In this document: positions 21,883 to 31,963 of the stretch, piece after piece
How the letters are laid out: each line of letters begins with the position of its first letter
How positions within the stretch are numbered: position 1 is the first letter of the stretch
From: Petrosia ficiformis
Taxonomy: Eukaryota; Porifera; Demospongiae; Haplosclerida; Petrosiidae
Direction: 5' to 3'
NCBI GenBank assembly: GCA_947044365.1
Contig: OX345646.1
Location: forward strand, 5,447,178-5,511,177
DNA: 64,000 nucleotides
Notes under the pieces: model-generated
What the model was told of the DNA's origin: nothing
The model's input: the letters and a program-made list of their open reading frames with translations, nothing else
The model's database searches: none
Translations under genes and position numbers: made by a program

Positions 21883-24339
21883 TCAGTCTTTACCAAATGC
21901 TACATTGTGGTAAGTAGCTTTAGGTGTCTGATACATTGGGTTCTTGCTATTTGAGAAATCAGCTTCTTGGACTTCTTTTTCAAACTCTTTGAATTCACGG
22001 TAATCAATAAAAATAATACAACACTTTATAATTACTAAAATAAAACATCCAATCAAAATAAGGCAAACCAAAAGAATTATTGCAATGGCCCACCAGGGTA
22101 TTAGCAAACACACACGAGGTTCAACTGCATATATACGTTCTTCTGTATGTGCTACAGCAGCATAGTACACATACAGACACTCACCACTTATAAATGAACA
22201 GTCTATTGTGGTATCGCTTAGTGAACCTGGGATATCATAATTATCTGGAGCACTTTGTTTCAGAAGAGTGAAGTTACTACAAGTGCGATCGGGACAAATG
22301 CTGTCAACATTGGTGTCATCTTTAGCAGCTTCTCCATAACATATCACACATCTACGTACATCATCTTTGTTACACGTAGCTTGATTTTGTGATACAGAGC
22401 TTCCACAATATATTCCAACATAGTTTTCATCACATGTACAAGCTTTTCCTTGTCGAGCACATGGATCACAGATACCATTCCCACTACATATCTCTCCTGT
22501 TGGATTACTTGGATCCGCACAGTGATCAGATGAACATTGACAAGCATTACCAGTATGTCTCTCTCCTGTCAGAGAGGATATCTCACACTCACAACTGTAT
22601 ACTCCATTAGAACAAGTACAGTTACCTCTTCCACTACACACAACTCCATTAGAATCTGTATCACATTCATAATTATTACATTCACATAAGCTACCAAAGA
22701 TTATAGGGTTCTTAACACCATTCTGTGGAGACCTAGGTTTGTCGCATGTGCAACCTCCACAACCATCACAAGTACCTTGACCACTGCATTCCTGTCCATT
22801 GGGACCTACTGGACAAGGCTCTGTAGAACAGTCACATCTATCTCCCTTCCACCCCTCATCACAGTAACATCGACCACATCTCAATTCACCATTAACACAT
22901 AGTGACATGTTGATCAGAGTGTTACTGTCACACTCACAATTGCACGAGCCTTCGATATTGACTATGAAACTATCAAACCCTGGTACACTTACTTCCAGTG
23001 GATATACACCTCCATTTTGTAGTTCATCTACACATTCTGTAAGAGTTAATGTCACATTGAATATAGTAGTACCATTTGTAACATTGTCACACTCAGTTAA
23101 CTCATTAGACAGTGTGGAACCTTCAGGACATGTTGGAACAACAGATGACTGAATGAATATTGGTTGATCAAATGATAGTGATACTTGAGACACAGTTTCA
23201 ATGTATGCAGTTCCCAAAACATCTAATAGATTGCTGGAGTCTTCAGCGATAATAGTGACAAATGCATTTAGTTCTTCAGCAAGGTTTTCAAAGTATGATT
23301 TAGTTTCATTAGTAACAGCAAAAACAGGAACGATCTCATTTTCAAGTAGTGCTAATCGTATCTGTTCAATTGATGGAAAGTCATATTCTATAGCAGCTGT
23401 ATAGACTGTCTTATTCAATACTGGATCAAATTCAGTATGACACTTAGCATCATTAGGTTTGTAGATTCCAGCTAGTGTACCATCTCCAGCTGTATGTACC
23501 AAGGCATCTGTCATAACTAACAATATTTTACGAGACTTCTCCCTCCATCCTACCACATCTCTACAGACTATAGCCTGCATCATAGCATCTAGAGTTCCCT
23601 CTGGGGCATCAGCACTAATCGAAATAATTAAATCTTGAACTGAAGAGCTGAATATCTCTGAAGAGTTAGTGAGAGTGGTGACATGTTCATAACCAATAGG
23701 TAAACTGCATGGTTCTCCCATATTACTACTTGCTGTACATGAGCTCTTATTTCCATTTACGATATGTCCAAGTTCTAATTGTAGTTTTGATGTGTATGGA
23801 GGAGAAGGTTTGTCAGTAAATGTTCCAAATCCAATCTGAAAGTCGTTAGTAAAGTTTCCAAGAGAGTTAGCAAGTGAAGGTGCAAGAATTTTAACTGTTT
23901 TAAGATCTTCTTGAAAAGTAGCTGAAAGATCCATCAACATGTAAAGATCAAGAGGAAAATTCTCTGCAGCTTTTACAGACACAGTGAAAGTCACTGGTTC
24001 TCCTACCTTCAAACGTACATCAATAGACTCCAAAGAAACCTGATTCTCTTCATTCAATAGTAATGTGTTGCTATTGACAATGGTGCTACGAGGATTCATC
24101 AATGAGCTACAGTTAGTAGTGTCATCATCTTGAGAAAGACAGTAAGCAGAGGTGGAAGTAGAACACCACATACAGGACTCAGTTGATATACACAGGGAAC
24201 ATGTAGTGAGGCTAGGACAGGATGTGCCAAGAGCTGTAAGCAACTGCATCTGAAATGAGGCAATAAAAAGAAACATGAAAACCTGACAACTGAATAAATC
24301 AGACATCTTAGAAGAGCTAGTGTTTCTATGACACATCAC
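21883..24339 (-). CDS. Integrin beta subunit, copy A (single exon)
   Basis: 818 codons without an intron. A hydrophobic signal (FMFLFIASFQMQLLTALG) is followed by a PSI domain (CPSLTTCSLC, CMWCS; about 41-82), hybrid/beta-I domain (MIDAS segment DLYMLMDLSATFQEDL, D137-S139-T141), integrin EGF repeats (CRCYCDEGWKGDRCDC-type), a beta-tail, one membrane span (about 748-775) and a 42-residue cytoplasmic tail. The tail has a DYREFKEFEKE membrane-proximal motif and NPMY, the talin/PTB-binding NPxY. Integrin beta pairs with an alpha subunit to bind matrix and link to actin. Unusual: the third MIDAS residue is Thr instead of Ser, and the Cys-bounded loop C201-C211 is the long form (TASSNMGEP). The start could also be the Met at residue 12 or 22. 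Near-identical to copy E in the head. Confidence 0.9.
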   Translation of the reverse strand: MMCHRNTSSSKMSDLFSCQVFMFLFIASFQMQLLTALGTSCPSLTTCSLCISTESCMWCSTSTSAYCLSQDDDTTNCSSLMNPRSTIVNSNTLLLNEENQVSLESIDVRLKVGEPVTFTVSVKAAENFPLDLYMLMDLSATFQEDLKTVKILAPSLANSLGNFTNDFQIGFGTFTDKPSPPYTSKLQLELGHIVNGNKSSCTASSNMGEPCSLPIGYEHVTTLTNSSEIFSSSVQDLIISISADAPEGTLDAMMQAIVCRDVVGWREKSRKILLVMTDALVHTAGDGTLAGIYKPNDAKCHTEFDPVLNKTVYTAAIEYDFPSIEQIRLALLENEIVPVFAVTNETKSYFENLAEELNAFVTIIAEDSSNLLDVLGTAYIETVSQVSLSFDQPIFIQSSVVPTCPEGSTLSNELTECDNVTNGTTIFNVTLTLTECVDELQNGGVYPLEVSVPGFDSFIVNIEGSCNCECDSNTLINMSLCVNGELRCGRCYCDEGWKGDRCDCSTEPCPVGPNGQECSGQGTCDGCGGCTCDKPRSPQNGVKNPIIFGSLCECNNYECDTDSNGVVCSGRGNCTCSNGVYSCECEISSLTGERHTGNACQCSSDHCADPSNPTGEICSGNGICDPCARQGKACTCDENYVGIYCGSSVSQNQATCNKDDVRRCVICYGEAAKDDTNVDSICPDRTCSNFTLLKQSAPDNYDIPGSLSDTTIDCSFISGECLYVYYAAVAHTEERIYAVEPRVCLLIPWWAIAIILLVCLILIGCFILVIIKCCIIFIDYREFKEFEKEVQEADFSNSKNPMYQTPKATYHNVAFGKD

Positions 24340-25214
24340 TACTATATATAGTATTAAAATCGTATTTGCTTAAAAGTCAATTAGTGATGTATTTATATAA
24401 CTAATATGTAGATACACAAGACTTGTTGTTAAATAGAATGCACAGTTATGATAAAAGACTAAGTCATAACATATATGTGACATTCAATGTCTCATGACAA
24501 TTATCCACAAACCTTTTTAATTTTTATATACTTACATAATTTATAACTTTTCGTATGCAAAAATAATAATAACATATTACAAAAATTGATGAACTATATG
24601 ATATATGTATTACAAACCAACTTTCAACATGCATGTAGAACTGCAATTGTAAATTACACATACATAATTTATATGTAGATACAGGTCAAGTACATTAGTG
24701 TATAATAATAGTTTATACATGTCAGTATCAACAGTAGTTATTTACTGTCTTGGCTCTTGGGATTTCTTCCTTTGTCATTATGTCAGTTGTCACTTGAAGA
24801 TTTTTCAGGAGCATATTCACCATTTTAAATTAGTCCTACCTTACCATTCTTGCTGCTATGCCTCCTAAAGATTATTCATATTCACCTTAACCTCAGAAAT
24901 ATATGTTTGTTTGGAATGAGCAACAATCTTTTTACAGTTTCATATTCCTTTCCGTTCTTTTTTGTAAGCATACAATAAAATGGTACACTGAAGAACACAG
25001 TAATATAACAGGTAAAATTATTAGCTAGAATTATAATGTACATCTAACCTTATGTGTTACAACACATTCACAATCCGAGTATAATTGTAAGTTATACAAA
25101 TTATGGTTTGTTAATATATAATGTAAGTGTGTATATGATATAGAGAATCAGGCCATGTAGTTGATGTTATATATTGTATTCAGTATATTGTCTTGTTCAA
25201 TCTTCTCTCGTCAT

Positions 25215-25327
25215 CATGTTGAGAGTTTCTTGATTGTTCTGGAGCATATGTTCCCATTCCATTTGATTTTAAATGAGCTCTTGCCATTCTTTTTGCATAT
25301 TCAGTTCCTTTGTTTGCGGTACCTCCT
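25215..25327 (-). pseudogene. Relic exon resembling exon 6 of the 272-aa gene
   Basis: On the minus strand it reads GTEYAKRMARAHLKSNGMG and TYAPEQS, clearly related to NYAQRMSQAHLKSVGMGDYT in exon 6 (28547-28630) of the neighbouring gene. An acceptor-like ATTAG precedes it, but the GT donor after the Ser codon is missing. It may be a dead duplicate or a terminal exon of an unseen paralogue. Confidence 0.6.
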
Positions 25328-25649
25328 AATTATATGAAACGATTCATGAATGATTGGATGAATAGATAGATAGATACATGAACTGATAGATAGATGTATG
25401 AAAAGATGAGTACTCTGAATGGATTTATTTATTTGTGAGCGTTTTAATCTTCTCTTGAAATACTAATTTGACCCTGAACCATAGCCTTGTTACTCATCAC
25501 ATTCTTATAGATTCGAGTGAAAGTGCTTTTTGACTTACATAGTTTACAAAGTGGTTTTGATCAAGAATATTATCTGCTGACCTAGAGCCATACATAATTA
25601 AGCTTGATGCAAAGCTAAAGTATGTTCGAAATGAAAAAAATGATTCGAG

Positions 25650-25940
25650 TGTGTGTAGTTAACTATAACTAAAACTCATTTACTTAACTAAAACCATTTT
25701 AGTAGTAAGGTATTGTGACTTTTAGTTAACTAAACTATAACTAGTCTACTGTAATAACTATAACTAAAATCCCTTTTAGTAAGGTATTGTGACTTTTAGT
25801 TAACTAAACTATAACTAAATTACAAGTCTACTGTAATAACTATAACTAAAATCCCTTTTAGTAAGGTATTGTGACTTTTAGTTAACTAAACTATTACAAG
25901 TCTACTGTAATTACTATAACTAACTAAAATTAAAATTGGC
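25650..25940. mobile_element. Family 6 AT-rich element, with internal triplication
   Basis: TTTAGTAAGGTATTGTGACT followed by TTTAGTTAACTAAACTATAA, repeated three times; same family as 16412-16640. Confidence 0.65.
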
Positions 25941-26904
25941 CACTTTTATGTTTGTGTACTATATTAAATTATTGATACCTATGTTTACAAACTCACCTCT
26001 AAGTTTAATACTCAAAGATTCTCTGGATTGCTGTACTGAAATAGTAGTTGAATTTTCCATTACAGTGAAGATACAAAGTACTAGCTACCTAATTTTATTA
26101 CAAGATCTGTTTCACTGATAATACCAGTATCAAAGTCTGTCTATCACTTTAAAACAATTATTTTGTCTCTGAAAGCCACTAATTTGACACAATAGGCATT
26201 CTTTTGTAAACCAACACCCGTAAAAATACATACATATACAATATAGTAAGTATACATATAAATATATATGTATAAATATATGTACATATACCTTTTGTAT
26301 TGTGCTTACATATACATATACCTACATATAACATACATGTATAACAAGCATTATAATACTTTTGTGAGTATTTTGCATCTATACTTAAAATAACGTATGT
26401 TTATACTAGTACTGTATAATTTATATGCCAATTATATTTTGCCCAAAGAAGGATGTAAAGTGATGCATTGATGATTGTGATGTGTATTATGACTACAGAA
26501 GCCACCACAACCAAAACACTGCTTAGTAATTACTACTAATATGTATGTATATATCGTCTATTTTGAGATACAAAATCAACAATACATGACATTGTGTATG
26601 TCAGTTTGTTAGTAATATATGATTCATATAAATCACAATGAAGTCACATGACTGTTAATTAGTCACATGACTGATCGAATGAATCGCATGACTGATGAGT
26701 GATTCAAAGTATCAATGTCAAGTCATAGAATTAACAATCAAATCGTTGACTCGACAACAACCGTAAGTCACATGGCTGATCATGTGAGTGATTATCACAT
26801 GCAAAGTCACACAATAGACAATCAAATTGTTGATTAGTCATATGATATCAATGAATTACTTTTGTATGTATCACATGACTCTGTGTATGATTATATATAA
26901 CATG

Positions 26905-27165
26905 CATTACTTTCCCACAAAATAATTTTGTTGAATGAATGTTACATTCATTCACTTGTTATTCTGTCATTTGGTGCTGCTCTTCCTGGATACCATAATT
27001 TCATCAACGTCCTGCAATTTGGTATCTATGAAGCTTAATAAGTGTCTTCTTAGATACCAAAATTTCATTGACTCAAGTCTCTGTACGAAATGGGAGAATG
27101 GTGAGCAATTTAATGTATACTCTTAGTTAAAACGATTTTGCGGGGAAACGTGTCCCTTTTTGGAA
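26905..27165. mobile_element. Family 7 element, diverged copy
   Basis: ACTTTCCCACAAAATAATTTTG at the left and CGTGTCCCTTTTTGGAAATG at the right (each shared with 28953-29142), with internal CTTCCTGGATACCA and AGCTTAATAA. The open frame inside is chance. Confidence 0.5.
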
Positions 27166-27371
27166 ATGAGGTCACATACACACATATATGTATACACAGA
27201 TTTATATCATCTCTTTGTGATAATATGACTAAAATTTGTACAATGAAATAAATGTTTAGATAGAATAGAAGCAGTAATTTTTAATACTAACTGTTGTTAT
27301 ATATTCTATAATGCAATTGTAATGATTTAACAATATTTACAAAACTGAAAACTCATTTTATTTAACGATCA

Positions 27372-30300
27372 TTAATCAAAGCTGAAATCATCGTGCTCAT
27401 CAAATCTCTTCCATTTTGTTGATTTATCGTCTTTCAATTCTTGTTTCCTATATCCTGTGAAGAGAGGAGACACTATTAAGAGATTCTATCAAAGAGAAGA
27501 GGGAGGTTACCTCTTTGCTAAATCTACAATATGCATAGGTAAATGTACATAAAAAATTCGGTCTTCGATTTTTTCAGATGGTTTATTCAATTGATTATTT
27601 TTAGCCGTTTTATAAGAAAATAAAAAGATTTCTAGGCTTGAAGGCAAGTTGTTGCTCCACTTAAACACTAAATTGTGTTCATTTCTCCCACAAGACAGCC
27701 GAAAAACGAAGAGTTGACCTTAAGCATTAATTTTGGTAAAACTTGAAAATTCAATATTACTGATCTTGTATGCACAAACTCATTTCTGTGTTTGTGGAGA
27801 ACGTACACGAAATATGTCATATTTAATGGTGCATAGTATAGTTAGATTATGACTCAAAATTCCACGAATATTTTAATTGGATATTTAAGGAACTGAGCTA
27901 TAGTAGTTTAAAGATGTGTATAATCACACAAGTTACCATGACGACTGCACAAGGGGTGGTATGATTGCCTAAAATTAATACACTAATTTTAATGAAATAT
28001 CGTCTTCGCCTGAAACAAGTGCTAAATTGTAGCTTTTAAGCTTTGTGTACTCAAGAAACAATTAGTAGTCTTTCTAAAGAATGTTTTTTTGTTAACACTG
28101 TATATACACAATGTGGTTTTTAAAGAAGACATTGGTTTTGAAATGTAATCATTTCTATGCAAGATGTGAAATGAAATAGCTCTGTTCTTAATAAAATTAC
28201 ATGAAAATTCATGTGCCTAGCATGCTAGCGAAAGGTGTAGAAACACGTAGGCTCAAACACAACAAAGAAACAAGCAGTCACAATGCCTTAGAAAATTTAT
28301 AAAACACACCCATAAAGGGCTTAGAAAATTTTAAAGCAGCCACCATGGTTTAGAAAATAAGCAGCCACAATGGCTTAGAAAAATAACAATCAGCCACCAT
28401 GGCTTAGAAAAATAACAATCAGCTCCCATGGCTTGAAGTAAAAAACGAGGGACACTCAATGCCCAGTCTTGAGAACCACATGTACAATGTCATGTATGTT
28501 TAGTTTATTGGCTGTGATATGTTTAGGCACACTGGATAATCTTTACCTGATTGTCTGGGAGTATAGTCTCCCATTCCAACTGACTTCAAATGAGCTTGTG
28601 ACATACGTTGTGCATAATTCATTTTATGATCTGATATATCTAAATTGGGAGACAATTGAATGATATCTTTGATATTAACTATAGGACCATGCTATTGTAA
28701 TGATAGATATGATATTCTTAGTATGATATCAACTAATGATCAATACTGATTACTGATGGCTGTTTTTTATGCAATTCATGTTTCCCAAAGTGATAATATA
28801 ATTTCTAGTATATGACATAACTATATTGTTTGTTATGATTAGATCTAACTTCCAACTGTTCATCACCTAATGTATATCTATGAAGCTTATTTTATATACG
28901 AATACTAACAGATACATGTAGATGTATATATGTGTGTACTTAATTTTCAAATAGGGACACTTTCCCACAAATAATTTTGATTAATCACTCATTATTCCAC
29001 TACATTAAACAGGAATTCAATGAAAGTTGGTATCTAAGAAGCTTAATAATAACTCTTCCTGGATACCAAATTTCATCGACGTCCTGTAGAAAATTGTGGA
29101 TTAAAGGTAAGCATTTGATTCGTAGGTAAGTGTCCCTTTTCACACATTAGGTCACATGTAACACCTTTGTTTTTCATAAAATGCTGTCTCAAAGAAGAAA
29201 CACCACTCGTCCCATTCATACTTTGTCTAACTCCTTCATTAAATCCATCCTTAAAATTCATTTTTCTTTTTGCCATTGGGGGAGAGTCACCATTTGGTGG
29301 TGAGTGACCAGGTCTTTTTGGAGTGTCCGAATATGTGAAACCAGTTGGACGAAGGTTCCATGTTCTGCAAGTACCTTCAGAAGTGTTATGATCTGAAATA
29401 GAAATTACAAAATTATCTACATACTAATTCACTACTGGTCTAACAATGTATTCATCCATCCTCTACCAATCTATCTATCAATCCATCCATATATCCATTA
29501 TACATGTACATACACACATACATACATATACATGTACATACATACATACATACGCACGTACGTATGTACATATATTTTAAATTCACACTTCAAACATCCC
29601 GCGGGTACTCGTTAAATATCAATTAATCCCACTAGAAAAGATTCATTCCCGTTCAATTCCCGTTTAATCTCGGCACCCCACGAGAATTCCATTTACATTT
29701 TCACTTGGGTACATACATATATGCATATATAGTTATATACATACACATACATACATACATACATACATATATACATACATACATACATACATCTTAACTT
29801 GATTATTCAATCTGTTCATTACACATTGTATATGTACTGACTTGCTAATCATTATAAACATTTTTCAAAAGTGAAAACAGTTTACACTACAAAGCTTTCA
29901 ATAATTAATTATAAATAATAATTACAATTACATTATATTATAATAATAATTATAAATCTTACCTTGTAAAGGAGATCTCTTTTTTATACCTAAATATGGT
30001 AAAAAGAAATATAAGATATATTATGAATATGATATTATGATAAGCAAGGTACACAAGATTAATAGGTAGATGAATCTCCTATTATAGTATATATTCATGA
30101 TAACCTCAATGACTTTATATGTACTATAGTGTATAGTTTAATATCATAAGGTTAATACATGATTATACTGTAACTCAATAACTTATATGTACTATAGTGT
30201 ATAGTTTAATGTCATAAGGTTAATACATGATTATACTATAACTCAATAACTTATATGTACTATAGTGTATAGTTTAATGTCATAAGGACACTCGATAATG

Positions 30301-31383
30301 AAGTGATAGACTGAAGAACGTGAAGGATAATAATATGAAAATGGAACATTGTTGATCATTCCAAACTAAAGTTATGGACATTTTCTGAGGTCATGGTGAA
30401 TGTGAATGACACTTATTGCTAACATTTGGTATTATCCATGTTTGATGTTTGATCACCATAAAGTGGTGCTTCATTCTGTAAAGAAGGAATTGCTCCATGA
30501 CGAGAATAGGACTGGTTAAATTTAGACACTCCCAAAGATGATGATGATCTGGTTACCCCAGCAACAGGATATTGTAATTTACTATTATGATGGATATTTT
30601 TACGTACACTCCATACTTCTTGCAGATCTGCTTCAAAATCTAAAAAAAAATTGAAAAAGAAATCAATGATTGATGACTTTAACAACTGCATCACTGGAGC
30701 TCAGGCAGTAGCGATGTTATGCATTAGATTAACCACTGCATCACTGGAGCTCAGGCAGTAGCGATGATACTTCAGCTGGTATTGTTGATTATGCATAATA
30801 TTAACCACTGCATCACTGGAGCTCAGGCAGTAGCAAGCATCTGGTATTGTTGATTATGCATTACATAATGCTATACTGGACTGTATTGAATGCATGCTTT
30901 GTCAGTAGCATTAGTTATATAAACAGTAATATTTACAAACAATATTCCCTTCATTGAGTTGTTCAGATTCTTCCAATCTTCATTTGTGATGTGGAAATAG
31001 TGAGTCAACTACCAAACATGATTATGTATTTTAAAGCACTCCTGCCTTGCTTCCTACATGTATATTCACCAGATTTATATCACACATTGTAATAACTATT
31101 TATACATCACTCAGTCACTGATATTACTGGTACTAGTAGTTTTATTTATATTGTTTCATGATGATATAATACCTGATAGAATACTGGGTTTTGATCTTGT
31201 ACGTGGTGGTACTATCACATTTGATTCAGCTGGAGGTTTTACTTGCTTGCCAGGATAAAGGAACTTCTTACCTGCAAAAGAATGCATGATAACATACAAT
31301 TCATACTTATACACAGGCTATAGTATATAATATATTGTATATAATATTATATATATATATAATATATATATTATATATATATA

Positions 31384-31424
<41 letters not shown>

Positions 31425-31552
31425 TATATATATATATATATATATACTGTATCATAATAGTTTTTCATACCAAGTTTCTTTCCCTTCTCATCTGTCTTCT
31501 CTTCATTATTACTAATGGCCTCAAATGATTTTATTTTATCCTTCACAGACAT
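27372..31552 (-). CDS. Unrecognised 272-aa protein, seven exons
   Basis: Exons 31552-31471, 31271-31173, 30639-30424, 29989-29963, 29392-29165, 28630-28547 and 27454-27372 (stop TAA). Every intron is phase 1, GT-AG, and the sum is 819 nt. Visible features: start MSVKDKIKSFEAISNNEEKT; a proline/basic stretch (GKQVKPPAESN, VPPRTRSKPS); DFEADLQEVWSVRKN; a 27-nt micro-exon IKKRSPLQ; a Ser/Pro/Lys region (SPPMAKRKMNFKDGFNEGVR); a motif NYAQRMSQAHLKSVGMGDYT; and an acidic end (FDEHDDFSFD). No signal peptide or membrane span; mostly predicted disordered. I do not recognise the family. The exon 3 donor could alternatively be 15-20 nt upstream (GGTGATC). It is head to head with afadin (411 bp between start codons). 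Exclusive use of phase-1 introns means exons can be skipped or duplicated in frame. Confidence 0.7.
28199..28440. mobile_element. Short inverted copy of the 25-bp-satellite element
   Basis: It starts with ACATGAAAATTCATGT and GCCTAGCATGCTAGC, then CTCAAACACAACAAAGAAAC, then about six decayed units related to TAAGCAGCCACAATGGCTTAG (the complement of the 25-bp unit). This mirrors 13765-15700. Lies in intron 6 of the 272-aa gene, close to exon 6. Confidence 0.75.
28953..29142. mobile_element. Family 7 element with AGGGACACTT termini
   Basis: AGGGACACTTTCCCACAAAT at the left pairs with GTAAGTGTCCCTTT at the right. Ends 22 bp from the exon 5 donor of the 272-aa gene. Confidence 0.6.
29500..29795. 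repeat. TACA/ATGTAC microsatellites in intron 4 of the 272-aa gene
   Basis: Two CATA tracts (29510-29575, 29705-29795) flank about 130 bp containing CGGGTACTCGTT and CCCGTTCAATTCCCGTT. Confidence 0.8.
30112..30411 (-). mobile_element. Family 4 element, inverted, in intron 3 of the 272-aa gene
   Basis: Three 66-bp units (complement of GAGTTACAGTATAATCATGT type), then a right end GAGGTCATGGTGAATGTGAA. It abuts the end of exon 3. Confidence 0.7.
30690..30845. repeat. Tandem triplet of a ~31-bp core
   Basis: CTGCATCACTGGAGCTCAGG followed by CAGTAGC occurs three times at about 50-67 bp spacing, with GGTATTGTTGATTATGCAT between later copies. It starts just upstream of exon 3 of the 272-aa gene, on that gene's acceptor side. 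Confidence 0.85.
31325..31447. repeat. (TA)n tract in intron 1 of the 272-aa gene
   Basis: About 120 bp of TA with a few ATTATA interruptions, between exon 1 (from 31471) and exon 2 (to 31271). Confidence 0.95.
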
Positions 31553-31963
31553 TTTCGCTCGTCCCTAGTTGCAAACTGCAGTGCAAGTTTTATTTTATAT
31601 TTGTTTACACTGTGAATCTTGTTAGCTAGCAGCCACGCCCATGATCGCAATGCCATGCCAATGTTTGTTTACGTAACCATAGCAACAACACCCACGTGTA
31701 TTGATTATTATTAAATTATGTCATAAGGAAGGTGTGTCTTTGTCCAACACCCACCTAACAATCTCCTTGTAGTGAGTTGGTATAGCAGCCACACATGCAT
31801 TCTATTCTTTCCTTTCGTTTAGAAGGAAGGAGAACGCAATAAGTCTTTTGTGATATCGAATACAACTTGAAGAATTCTCAAATAATCTAGTTAATATAAT
31901 TTAAGTTGTCTGCTGGTGATGTTTATATTCAGAGTTGCTGGTAATATAATCTCTTTCTAAATC
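31553..31963. promoter_or_regulatory. Bidirectional promoter region, 272-aa gene / afadin
   Basis: A 411-bp gap between divergent start codons, less AT-rich than the flanks, with CCACGCCCATG, CACCCACGTG and AGAAGGAAGGAGAACGC. Gene arrangement suggests a shared promoter; no core element is certain. Confidence 0.45.

Larger units (their letters stand above)
24340..27371. other. Intergenic region between integrin A and the 272-aa gene
   Basis: The first about 620 bp upstream of integrin A is repeated, inverted, at about 60060-60730 in front of fragment D, so the promoter moved with the gene. Further on are a relic exon (25215-25327), a family 6 element, AT-rich microsatellites near 26220-26350, several TCACATGA motifs (26640-26880), and a diverged family 7 element. 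No intact gene seen. Confidence 0.6.

Noticed and set aside
22907..23404. Conserved antisense ORFs of 81 and 67 codons opposite every integrin copy
   Set aside because: They persist because the sense sequence itself is nearly identical between copies and its codon use leaves the opposite frame open; no independent evidence of coding.
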